DNA of 64,000 nt from Vibrio hangzhouensis. GTDB taxonomy: Bacteria > Pseudomonadota > Gammaproteobacteria > Enterobacterales > Vibrionaceae. The stretch covers positions 184,944 through 248,943 of the forward strand of contig NZ_FNVG01000006.1 in NCBI RefSeq assembly GCF_900107935.1. Reading direction: 5' to 3'. Under the pieces are notes generated by a model. It worked only from the letters and a program-made list of their open reading frames with translations. It ran no database searches and was not told the origin of the DNA. Below are positions 34,951 through 43,567 of this stretch, piece after piece; position 1 is the first letter of the stretch, and each line of letters begins with the position of its first letter. The position numbers were made by a program, and so were the translations under genes.

Positions 34951-35709
34951 GTGACTAATCCAAGACAAGACAAATTATTGCAGCTCGTCAACGACAAAGG
35001 ATATTACACCGTTGAAGAGCTAGCAGAAATGCTCGACGTTTCGACTCAAACCATTCGTCGAGATATCAAAAAGCTAAGTGAAGATAGACTCGTCATACGT
35101 CATCATGGTGGTGCCAGTTCTCCAGCGACCAAAACGAACCTCGACTATGAAGTTCGGAAGGTGTCGGAAACGGAACAAAAGAACGCTATCGCAAAACGTA
35201 TTGCCGAGATCATTCCCGACAACTCTACGGTATTTATTACTATTGGCACCACAGCCGAAGTGATTGCAAGTCACTTACTGAACAAAAGTAATTTGCAGAT
35301 TATTACTAACAGCTTACGTGTCGCGAACGTGTTACACGGTAACAAAACATTTGACGTATTGATACCCAGTGGCAAGGTCAAAGCCTTCAATGGTGGTATT
35401 GTAGGTACCGAAGCATTAGATTTCATTTCTAACTTCCGCTTCGACTATCTAATCACCAGTGCAGCATCGATCGATGTTGATGGCACACTGCTTGAGTATG
35501 ATTTGAGTGAAACACTGATAACCCAAACCGTGATGAAGTCTGCCCGACATGTGATGGTTGCTTTAGACTCGAGCAAGTTCATTCCAAAAGGCTCGATCGA
35601 GCTGGGCCCTATCAGTAACGCCAGCTGGCTGTTTACCGATGCTCCGCTAAGTAAGGAATTGGAGTCTATTGTGAATAAAGGCGATACAATGGTCGAGGTC
35701 TGCCAGTAG
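34951..35709 (+). CDS. csqR: DeoR-family repressor CsqR (YihW)
   Basis: A 252-aa DeoR regulator: winged HTH with YTVEELAEMLDVSTQTIRRD and the RHHGGA end signature, then a sugar-phosphate-isomerase-like effector domain (VFITIGTTAEVIASHLL, NSLRVANVL). Closest in memory to E. coli YihW/CsqR, the repressor released by sulfoquinovose-pathway compounds. GTG start with AGAAGGG upstream. It probably autoregulates through site 3. Confidence 0.92.
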   Translation: MTNPRQDKLLQLVNDKGYYTVEELAEMLDVSTQTIRRDIKKLSEDRLVIRHHGGASSPATKTNLDYEVRKVSETEQKNAIAKRIAEIIPDNSTVFITIGTTAEVIASHLLNKSNLQIITNSLRVANVLHGNKTFDVLIPSGKVKAFNGGIVGTEALDFISNFRFDYLITSAASIDVDGTLLEYDLSETLITQTVMKSARHVMVALDSSKFIPKGSIELGPISNASWLFTDAPLSKELESIVNKGDTMVEVCQ

Positions 35710-35738
35710 TTATTGGCAATTCGACTAAATCAGTAGAG

Positions 35739-35767
35739 TAAAGCCTACCTGACGGTGGGCTTTTTTA
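35739..35767 (+). terminator. Terminator after csqR
   Basis: AAAGCCTACC / GGTGGGCTTT stem followed by TTTT. Confidence 0.85.
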
Positions 35768-35829
35768 CGTTTATGGCGGGCGTGTCGCACTGAACGTGGG
35801 TTAATATTATTACGCTAACAGGACAACCA

Positions 35830-36711
35830 ATGAAAATCGCGGATTTGAAACTTTTTATCAAAGTTGTCGAACTGGGGAGTTTTACGGCAGCTGCGACAGC
35901 CCTCGACTTACCCAGAGCAAACGTTAGTCGCAGAATCAATGAGTTAGAGAAAAGTGTCGGAACAAAGCTGTTTCACCGGACCACTCGCAGCCTGTCTCTG
36001 ACCAACAGCGGCTCAAGCTATTTTGAAGAAATCTCCAAAGCTCTTGAAATGTTTGATCGCGCACAGCGTTCCGTCGTTGATTCGAACGCGTTGATTTCGG
36101 GTAAGGTTAAATTAGGGGTTTTGCCAGAAACCTACGACTTGTTGCAGCCGATATTGTTTGATTTTCACGACAAATACCCAGACATTGAGCTGGATATACG
36201 AAGCATCAACAATGGCTTCAATGAACTGTTTCAACAAGGTCTCGATATTGCAATGCACGGCGGTCAATTGTTCGATTCAGACATTATCGCCAGAAAAGTA
36301 ATTCGCTACGAAAGAGTGCTGGTTGCCTCACCCCAGTACGTGAGTCAGTTCGGCTCACCGGATTCACTACAATCTCTTCTCGATCATCAATGCATTTGTT
36401 ACCGCTGGCCAAGCGGTGACGTTGACAACAAGTGGCAGTTTGAAGAACAAACAATCTCCGTCAAAGCCAAGCTAATTGCCAACAGTATTGGCTTTGTTAA
36501 GGGCGCAACCATTCTCGGCCGTGGTATCAGCTTCCTGCCGATGATGATGGTCAGCCAAGAGATTGCCAACGGCACCCTTTTGCAACTGCTTCCCGAAATA
36601 AACACATGCAACGAGTACGGCTGGCTCCTCTACCCTCAACCAACGACACTCAACATGGCAAGTCGCTTACTACTCGAACACTTGACTAATGAGCTACCTA
36701 AATTGAGCTGA
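35830..36711 (+). CDS. LysR-family regulator of the efflux operon
   Basis: A 293-aa LysR protein (CrgA-like group): HTH in MKIADLKLFIKVVELGSFTAAATALDLPRANVSRRINELE, split here only by position (residues 1-40), and an effector domain. It stands 96 bp ahead of the RND operon in the same orientation. A perfect palindrome begins 1 bp past its stop, so it probably controls the pump. The inducer is unknown. Confidence 0.88.
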   Translation: MKIADLKLFIKVVELGSFTAAATALDLPRANVSRRINELEKSVGTKLFHRTTRSLSLTNSGSSYFEEISKALEMFDRAQRSVVDSNALISGKVKLGVLPETYDLLQPILFDFHDKYPDIELDIRSINNGFNELFQQGLDIAMHGGQLFDSDIIARKVIRYERVLVASPQYVSQFGSPDSLQSLLDHQCICYRWPSGDVDNKWQFEEQTISVKAKLIANSIGFVKGATILGRGISFLPMMMVSQEIANGTLLQLLPEINTCNEYGWLLYPQPTTLNMASRLLLEHLTNELPKLS

Positions 36712-36712
36712 T

Positions 36713-36731
36713 TGTCACGAAATTCGTGACA
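36713..36731. promoter_or_regulatory. Perfect 19-bp palindrome before the RND operon
   Basis: TGTCACGAAATTCGTGACA (9+1+9) lies between the LysR stop and the adaptor gene, 76 bp from its start. A second dyad, TTGAAC-GCT-GTTCAA, is at 36757-36771. Both are operator candidates. Confidence 0.6.
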
Positions 36732-36807
36732 TTAAGTCTCACAACAGAGGGATTATTTGAACGCTGTTCAATTATAAGATAGCGCCCACCAAGAGGAGCG
36801 TCATTAT

Positions 36808-37890
36808 ATGAACAGAAATAACAAACTGGCCGTTTGCATAACTGCATCTTTGGCCTTGTTGGGTTGTAACCAGGCACAGGTTCTCGAGCCACAACCAGAA
36901 CGTCAAAATCCCCTACAGGTGGTGAAAGTTAACCAGGCCAATCACACCACAAACAAGCACTTTAGTGGCATCGTACGCGCCCATGAGACTGTCAATGTCG
37001 CATTTCGAATACCGGGCACGTTAAACCATCTTCACGTACAAACTGGTGAGTCAGTCTCAAAAGGCGACTTGATTGCCGAGCTCGATCCTCATGACTATCA
37101 GGTCGCACTGGAAGAATTAGAAGCCAAGATGTTAGAAGCGCAGTCTGCGCACAAACTTGCAAAAGCGGAACTTCGCCGAGTAAAGCAGGCAACGCAAGAC
37201 AATGCCATTGCTAGTGTCAACCTCGATCGTGCCACCAGTGGCTACGAACGAAGCCTGTCAGCGATCAAAGTGGTAGAAAAAAACATTCAACGAGCCAAAG
37301 ACACATTGAGCTATACCAAGCTTGTGGCACCATTTGATGGTGTCATCGGTCGTGTCGATTTCAAACAGCACGAACAGGTTCTTCCGGGCATCGCTGTCGT
37401 CACTATACAGGATCAGTCTAATTTTGATGTCGAAGTGGACGTGCCTGAAAACATGATTCAAAACTTTAACGTTGGTGACATCAGTAACCTGTCCTGGTAT
37501 CAGTCTGAAGCAGCAGTTCAGGCCCATGTAACTGAGGTTTCTCCGGTTCCACATCTGATTAAACAAACCTACACCGTCACTTATGCCGTAGATTCAGAGC
37601 ATCCATCACTGTTTGAAGGTAAGTCAGTTACCATTTCAACCGCTCACAAAACAAAGCGAGATACTCACTGTGTTCCCTACTCAGCAGTTGTCGGAGAGAA
37701 AGAAGAGCTGCACGTCAATATCGTAAGAAACAACACCGTCATTTATACGCCTGTCGAACTTCGCTCACTTGATGCTTACCAGGCATGTGTCGCAGGTGAT
37801 CTGCAGGATGAAGATTACATTGTGGTCAGCGGCTCTCACTATCTTCAGGATGGCGACAAAGCAAACTCTGTCGTGTTGAGAACAAATTAG
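36808..37890 (+). CDS. RND efflux periplasmic adaptor lipoprotein
   Basis: A 360-aa membrane fusion protein with lipoprotein signal (lipobox LLGC, Cys20), a split lipoyl domain (HLHVQTGESVSKGDLIAELD; LVAPFDGVIGRV), a helical hairpin around residues 90-170 and a beta-barrel. It links the pump to the outer membrane channel. First gene of a three-gene operon, 9 bp before the pump. Confidence 0.93.
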   Translation: MNRNNKLAVCITASLALLGCNQAQVLEPQPERQNPLQVVKVNQANHTTNKHFSGIVRAHETVNVAFRIPGTLNHLHVQTGESVSKGDLIAELDPHDYQVALEELEAKMLEAQSAHKLAKAELRRVKQATQDNAIASVNLDRATSGYERSLSAIKVVEKNIQRAKDTLSYTKLVAPFDGVIGRVDFKQHEQVLPGIAVVTIQDQSNFDVEVDVPENMIQNFNVGDISNLSWYQSEAAVQAHVTEVSPVPHLIKQTYTVTYAVDSEHPSLFEGKSVTISTAHKTKRDTHCVPYSAVVGEKEELHVNIVRNNTVIYTPVELRSLDAYQACVAGDLQDEDYIVVSGSHYLQDGDKANSVVLRTN

Positions 37891-37899
37891 GAAAGGACC

Positions 37900-40800
37900 A
37901 TGATAAAACTTGCCGAATTCGCTATTCGTCAAAGAACATTTCTGCTGTTCTTTACCGCACTCAGTATTATTGCTGGGATTTATTCCTACTTCGATCTGGG
38001 AAAACTCGAAGATCCGAGTTTCACAGTGAAAACAGCGGTTGTAGTAACACTCTATCCCGGTGCATCTGCTGAACAAGTCGAAAAACAGGTTACAGATACA
38101 ATCGAGACCAAACTTCAGGAGATGGGCGAACTAAACCGCTTACGCTCACTTTCTCGCCCGGGTGTGTCCATGGTGTTTGTGGATTTAAAAGAGAGTTTAA
38201 ATTCAAAGCTCCTGCCACAACAATGGGATTTACTGCGCAGTAAAGTTCAGGATGTCAAATTGCAGCTTCCTAGCACCGCTCAGATCAACATTGTTCAAGA
38301 TGAGTTCTCTGAGGTGTACGGCATGCTCTTTGCCATTCATGGTGATGATGCGCGTCCGGAGGAGCTACGTCGATATTCAGAAGAACTGCAGCGTCGCCTA
38401 AAAACCGTCAAAGGCATCAAGAAAATAGAGCTGCACGGTATTCAGCCACGCTCGGTCTATATCGATCTTCCGGATGAAAGGCTTGCACAGTACGGCCTAT
38501 CTGTGGCTCAGGTCTGGAACCAGTTAAATAACAGCAATACCACATTCGAAGCCGGAAAGTTTGATGCAGGAAGTGAACGCATTCGAGTACATCAGGGCAG
38601 TCAATTCCAGTCATTAGACGATATCCGCAACCTTGTCATTAAAGGCGGCGTAAGTGAATTCGGAACCGGTCTGATACGTCTGGGCGACGTGGCAGATGTT
38701 TCTATGGGTTACCACCAGCCTGCACTGACCGAGAACCGATATAATGGCGAACGCTCAGTAACACTGGCTGTGAGCCCTGTTAGTGGTATTAACGTTGTAT
38801 CTCTGGGCGACACAATTCGCTCAATCATCGACGACTATCAAACCAGCCTGCCACTTGGTGTCAAGATCTCTACCATCGCCTATCAACCCGATGAAGTACA
38901 AAAGTCTATCGATAATTTTGTAAGTAACCTTGCGGAAAGTGTCGCCATCGTCTTCATCGTATTGTTGATTTTTATGGGCTTTAAAAGCGCCAGCATCGTC
39001 GGTAGTAGCTTACTGCTGACCATTCTTCTTACGCTGATATACATGAACATCAACGACATTGATTTGCATCGAGTGTCTTTGGGTACCTTCATTCTTGCGC
39101 TTGGAATGTTGGTAGACAATGCCATTGTCATTACCGATATGATGATCGCCAAATTAAACAAGGGGGTTGAGCGAACTCAAGCAGCATTTGAATCCGTCAA
39201 AGAAACCGCAATGCCTCTGCTAGGTGCGACGATCATTGCCATCATGGGTGCAAGTCCTGTTTTGTTTTCCAAAACTGATGCGGCGGAATTTGCGGGATCT
39301 GTTTTCTACATCATTGCCGCTTCGCTTCTATTGTCCTGGCTCGTTGCCATGACGTTCACAACGTTAATGTGCTGGCTATTTTTGAAACCTCGCAAAGACG
39401 ATCAAACAGAGAAACTTAACCGATATAAACAGTGCATCAGTTGGACGGTAGACAATCCCAAAAAGGCCTTAGCGACGTTACTACCGCTGGTCGTCACCAC
39501 AGCACTGGTGATTCCGTTGATTTCCATCAACTTTATTCCCCAATCAGACCGACCCGTCGTCTTTTTCGACTATTGGCTACCTAACGGTGCAAAAATCGAG
39601 CAAACCTCTGCAGATATGGCAAAAATCGAGCAATGGCTACTAGAACAGCCAGAGGTAACAAGCATTGCTACCGCAGTTGGAAGCAGTGTTCCACGCTTTT
39701 CTGTGACCGTCGAGCCGGAGCCGCTCGATCCGGCTTATGGGCAGATACTTATCAATACTAAGGACTACCATTCTATCTCTGAGCTCGTAGAACGCGGGGA
39801 CGCCTGGATCAACACGCAGTTCCCAAATGCAGAACCACGATTTCGAGCGCTCAAGCTTGCCACCGCTGACAAATATTCGGTAGAGGCAAGATTCTCTGGG
39901 CCAGATGAAGCTGTGTTGCATGATTTAGCTAATCAAGCGAAAGCAATTATGGCGACACACCCTGACGCAAAATACGTGCGTGATGACTGGCGTCAGGAAA
40001 GCAAAGTATTGATACCTATCATTAACGAAGATAAAGCCCGCCGCGCCGGCATTAATCGTACAGATATAGCCTTTGCAATGAAACGTGCGTCAGACGGAAT
40101 GCCAATAGGACAAATGAATCTCAATGATGAACTCATTGCTATCCAGCTTCGCGGCTCTGAGCAGACGATGGCCTCTCTCGAGACCCTACCCGTCAAATCA
40201 TTGCTGGGCTTACACAGTGTTCCTCTCGGTCAGGTCGTTGATGGTTTTGAACTCAAAACAGAAGAAAGCATGATTTGGCGTCGGGACCGAGTAAAAACCA
40301 TTACGGCTCAGGCAGATGTTGACCGCAATAGTACGCCAGCCCGAGTGCGAAATGCTATCAAGGAACAAATCGAAGCACTTCCATTGCCTTCCGGCTACAG
40401 CATGGAATGGGGTGGCGAGTATTATGATGAGCACAAGGCCGTCTCTGACATACTGACCCACCTTCCAAAGGCGTTAATCATTATGGTGGTGATTTTAGTC
40501 GCAATGTTTAATGGCTTTAAGCAGCCTGTCATTATTCTCTCAACTATCCCCTTAGCCGCTACGGGCGCGAGCTTCGCACTATTGGCGTTCGACAAGCCCT
40601 TTGGCTTTATGGCACTGATCGGTGCAATCACATTAATGGGGATGATCATTAAAAACGGTATCGTGTTAATGGACCAGATTGAGTTAGAACGAGTAAACGG
40701 CTTATCCCTTTGCGATGCGATAAAGTCTGCCACCATCAATCGTACGATGGCCATTTCGATGGGTGCGCTCACGACTGCGCTTGGTATGATACCTCTGCTT

Positions 40801-40971
40801 TCAGATTTGCTATTCGACCAAATGGCAGCAACCATCATTGGAGGCCTTGCCGCTGCGACCGTCCTCTCGCTTTTTGTCATGCCTGCTCTTTATCGATTAG
40901 CGTATAAAGAGTCAAGATCGGAAACGGAGCAACAAACAACCAAACTCCTTTCACACGAGCAAGAGGCATAA
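37900..40971 (+). CDS. RND efflux pump, inner membrane transporter
   Basis: A 1023-aa proton-driven multidrug pump. RND features include the N-terminal helix, the YPGASAEQVEKQVTDTIE porter region, the helix block around residue 335-500 with LALGMLVDNAIVITDMM (proton-relay Asp in TM4), and the second repeat ending GMIIKNGIVLMDQIELE. The cargo cannot be predicted. It belongs to the short VexH/AcrB-like group. 3 bp separate it from the outer membrane factor. Confidence 0.95.
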   Translation: MIKLAEFAIRQRTFLLFFTALSIIAGIYSYFDLGKLEDPSFTVKTAVVVTLYPGASAEQVEKQVTDTIETKLQEMGELNRLRSLSRPGVSMVFVDLKESLNSKLLPQQWDLLRSKVQDVKLQLPSTAQINIVQDEFSEVYGMLFAIHGDDARPEELRRYSEELQRRLKTVKGIKKIELHGIQPRSVYIDLPDERLAQYGLSVAQVWNQLNNSNTTFEAGKFDAGSERIRVHQGSQFQSLDDIRNLVIKGGVSEFGTGLIRLGDVADVSMGYHQPALTENRYNGERSVTLAVSPVSGINVVSLGDTIRSIIDDYQTSLPLGVKISTIAYQPDEVQKSIDNFVSNLAESVAIVFIVLLIFMGFKSASIVGSSLLLTILLTLIYMNINDIDLHRVSLGTFILALGMLVDNAIVITDMMIAKLNKGVERTQAAFESVKETAMPLLGATIIAIMGASPVLFSKTDAAEFAGSVFYIIAASLLLSWLVAMTFTTLMCWLFLKPRKDDQTEKLNRYKQCISWTVDNPKKALATLLPLVVTTALVIPLISINFIPQSDRPVVFFDYWLPNGAKIEQTSADMAKIEQWLLEQPEVTSIATAVGSSVPRFSVTVEPEPLDPAYGQILINTKDYHSISELVERGDAWINTQFPNAEPRFRALKLATADKYSVEARFSGPDEAVLHDLANQAKAIMATHPDAKYVRDDWRQESKVLIPIINEDKARRAGINRTDIAFAMKRASDGMPIGQMNLNDELIAIQLRGSEQTMASLETLPVKSLLGLHSVPLGQVVDGFELKTEESMIWRRDRVKTITAQADVDRNSTPARVRNAIKEQIEALPLPSGYSMEWGGEYYDEHKAVSDILTHLPKALIIMVVILVAMFNGFKQPVIILSTIPLAATGASFALLAFDKPFGFMALIGAITLMGMIIKNGIVLMDQIELERVNGLSLCDAIKSATINRTMAISMGALTTALGMIPLLSDLLFDQMAATIIGGLAAATVLSLFVMPALYRLAYKESRSETEQQTTKLLSHEQEA

Positions 40972-40974
40972 AAG

Positions 40975-42474
40975 ATGAAAGTACACAAAAAGCGCCTTGC
41001 AAAGGCTCTTAAATTGACACCTCTAGCCTTGGTAATAACGTTAACTGGCTGTGCCATTGGGCCCGATTATACCGAGCCAAAGACGACAATAGCTGCGACC
41101 TATATGTATGACCATCACGAGCTAGTTGCCGAGAATGATTACTGGTGGACTCAGTTTAACGACGAATCTCTGAACCAAATGGTTTCAGATCTTCAGCAGC
41201 AGAACATTCCGATCAAGATCGCTTCCCAACGCATCAAGATGGCAAGCAGTTATCAGTCGGTTGTTAATTCCTTCAAGGTTCCTACCGTCAATATCGGAGC
41301 TGGTTATTTTAATTATCAGTTAAGTAAGAACGATTCCCTGCTGGGTCCCGCTCTGAACCCGATTGGCAGTACCACGCCGACAGGGACCCCCTTGGATTCG
41401 GTGACCTTACTCGATAATCAACATGATGGTGTCTTTGCCGGCGCCAGTATTGGTTGGGAAATGGATTTATTCGGACGCATCGACAGACAGGCCAATGCTG
41501 CCAGCATACGTGTGGAACAAGCTGAGATTTACCGGTCTGGGCTCAACACCCTGATCACCGCAGATCTTATTCATAACTATCTACAATACCGGGGCGCACA
41601 AGAGCGTATTACGCTGATTAAGGCTAACCTCGCTGATCAGGAAATGACTCTGAAGCTAGTCGAAAAGCTGGTTAAAAGTGGCTATGGTTCGGAGCTCGAT
41701 CTGGCTCAGGCTCAAACGATGTTAGCGGCAACACAATCCGTGATTCCTCAATTGGAAATCGCGCAACAAGTGCACAAACAAAGAATGGCGATGCTGCTTG
41801 ACGAACCTCTTTCACAGGTGGACGCTCGGCTCGCATCCCGAGACACACTCCCAAGCATCGAGGGTATTATACCAGTAGGGTTGCCCTCTGATCTTCTTCA
41901 ACGTCGCCCAGATATACGCATCGCCGAGAGAGAGATGGCCGCCGTAAACGAAGAAGTTGCAGCAAGTATCGCCAATCAGTACCCGAAATTCTTCTTAACA
42001 GGAGCGCCAGGTGTCACCGCCAGTAGTTTCGATGACCTATTTAATGGCGACTCTGTAGGATGGGCCGCGGCTGTTGGTGTAAGTTGGAATATCTTTGACG
42101 GCGGTCGTGGTGAAGCAATGGTCGAGTTAAACGAGGCTCGTTTTAACAGCGCCGCCCTCGCCTACGAACATTCGGTAAATACAGCAATCAAAGAGGTTGA
42201 TTCCCTGCTGTTTGCCTATGGACGCAGTCAACAAAATGAACAACGAATGCAACAAGCGCTCGACGCCTCCACCAACGCCGTTGGCAAGGCAGAGTCACTC
42301 TACAAAGCGGGATTGATTAACCACCTTGCACTGCTCGACGCTCAACGTCAGCAACGCATAATGGAGGATCGGAAAATTGCCGCAAGACTGCAAACCGCGC
42401 AAGTGACCGTCGGACTCTACAAGTCACTCGGTGGAGACTGGCGTTTAAAAAGCATAGATAACGACGACGCTTAA
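40975..42474 (+). CDS. NodT-family outer membrane efflux lipoprotein
   Basis: A 499-aa TolC-like channel with lipobox LTGC (Cys26), CAIGPDYTEPKT after it, and two homologous coiled-coil halves (for example LVEKLVKSGYGSELDLAQAQTML and AESLYKAGLINHLALLDAQRQ). PVGLPSDLLQRRPDIRIAE is a NodT signature. It completes the tripartite pump. Confidence 0.95.
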   Translation: MKVHKKRLAKALKLTPLALVITLTGCAIGPDYTEPKTTIAATYMYDHHELVAENDYWWTQFNDESLNQMVSDLQQQNIPIKIASQRIKMASSYQSVVNSFKVPTVNIGAGYFNYQLSKNDSLLGPALNPIGSTTPTGTPLDSVTLLDNQHDGVFAGASIGWEMDLFGRIDRQANAASIRVEQAEIYRSGLNTLITADLIHNYLQYRGAQERITLIKANLADQEMTLKLVEKLVKSGYGSELDLAQAQTMLAATQSVIPQLEIAQQVHKQRMAMLLDEPLSQVDARLASRDTLPSIEGIIPVGLPSDLLQRRPDIRIAEREMAAVNEEVAASIANQYPKFFLTGAPGVTASSFDDLFNGDSVGWAAAVGVSWNIFDGGRGEAMVELNEARFNSAALAYEHSVNTAIKEVDSLLFAYGRSQQNEQRMQQALDASTNAVGKAESLYKAGLINHLALLDAQRQQRIMEDRKIAARLQTAQVTVGLYKSLGGDWRLKSIDNDDA

Positions 42475-42500
42475 CCGTTTGGCTTACGACCCAATAAAAA

Positions 42501-42533
42501 TGAAGTGCCTACGACCTTGTAGGCACTTTTTGT
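42501..42533 (+). terminator. Terminator after the efflux operon
   Basis: AAGTGCCTAC / GTAGGCACTT stem with a six-base loop and TTTT. Confidence 0.88.
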
Positions 42534-42556
42534 AATCAGTCACTTTGCTTAACATT

Positions 42557-42670
42557 TCATAGATATACAGTGCACTTCCCTTCCCACACCGGACGCTGCA
42601 GATCGATGCCCATGCTCATAAAACCTTGGTCAACCTGACTTGCTGCCCACGCATCAAGTGAATAAGGGAT
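42557..42670 (-). pseudogene. Possible C-terminal gene remnant
   Basis: An open frame without a start (bounded by TAG) reads IPYSLDAWAASQVD, then QGFMSMGIDLQRPVWEGKCT and a stop. Composition looks protein-like rather than random. The parent family is not recognised. Confidence 0.25.
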
Positions 42671-42758
42671 CTATTAATATCTTGCTGTAACGCACACCTC
42701 TCTCCTCTGCGTTATCTATACTTACAGTAGTTAGTCATAACATCAGAGGTGGCTACAA

Positions 42759-42935
42759 ATGGACTTCACAGAAAAACTTCGCTTACGAGGCAAAGCTGAA
42801 GAGGACATGTACTTCGCAGCGTTGGATCGTCAACTCATTGAAGCTATGCACGAAAAGCAAAAGCTTGAAGACGAGCTGTTGAAATCGCAACATTCTGACG
42901 ACCCAACATTTGATACCGGTTCTCATAGCAAGTAA
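42759..42935 (+). CDS. Small charged protein, 58 aa
   Basis: MDFTEKLRLRGKAEEDMYFA, then a Lys/Glu-rich helix and a polar tail (DDPTFDTGSHSK). The ATG at 42759 follows CAGAGGTGGC. It looks like a conserved short helical protein of vibrios (from memory, unverified). No membrane segment or known domain. Confidence 0.55.
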   Translation: MDFTEKLRLRGKAEEDMYFAALDRQLIEAMHEKQKLEDELLKSQHSDDPTFDTGSHSK

Positions 42936-42948
42936 CTTGCCTGTCTAG

Positions 42949-43230
42949 AGAAAGGGATCGTGTTCCCCAAAGCGTCGTCGTGCCAAATTTTGGCGAATTC
43001 ACATATACAAATCATTCGACAAACCGAGCGAACAATTTAAACCCCAAATTATATATCAAGGCTCTTTGCTTTGGGGTTCAATTGTTAAAGCAATCACGAT
43101 TTCAATCCCTATAATCCATTTTGGTGGTACAGAGCAGAGCATCTCGTTTTGTATCGACAATATCGTTAAAGAAACGGTTGAGCTGGAATGTGAAACCTAT
43201 TGCCCGGTGTTTTACCATGTAGAACAATAA
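42949..43230 (+). pseudogene. Possible degraded ORF, 93 codons without a start
   Basis: A frame free of stops from just after a TAG to TAA at 43228-43230, with protein-like segments (YQGSLLWGSIVKAITIS, FGGTEQSISFCIDNIVKET) but no ATG; a TTG near the middle is the only start. It may be a remnant. The remainder, 43231-43567, holds a 9-bp hairpin (AGAGAAGGT...ACCTTCTCT, 43243-43273) and the promoter of the next gene. Confidence 0.25.
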
Positions 43231-43567
43231 ACGCCGTAGTAAAGAGAAGGTGAGTTGTATACTGACCTTCTCTGCTCCTTCTACTATTTCTCTCCTTTTT
43301 TCACCATTAAATTTGGAACAAGCCTCTAATAATTTTTAAGGGGACAAGTGGTCAATCAGTTCAAACTGAACACTTCATCACATTTTGTTCAATCTAGAGT
43401 TAATACTCCATCACACTTTGTACCGCCATCTATGCGGTATATTTTCCAACCATAAAATCAACAATATCAACAATGTAATGGCTTACGATGTGCTCGTCTT
43501 TTGCTAGTCAGTAAACCAGCGCTGAATTACATGTTGGCAAAAATAATATGAAATAAGGCTATTCATC

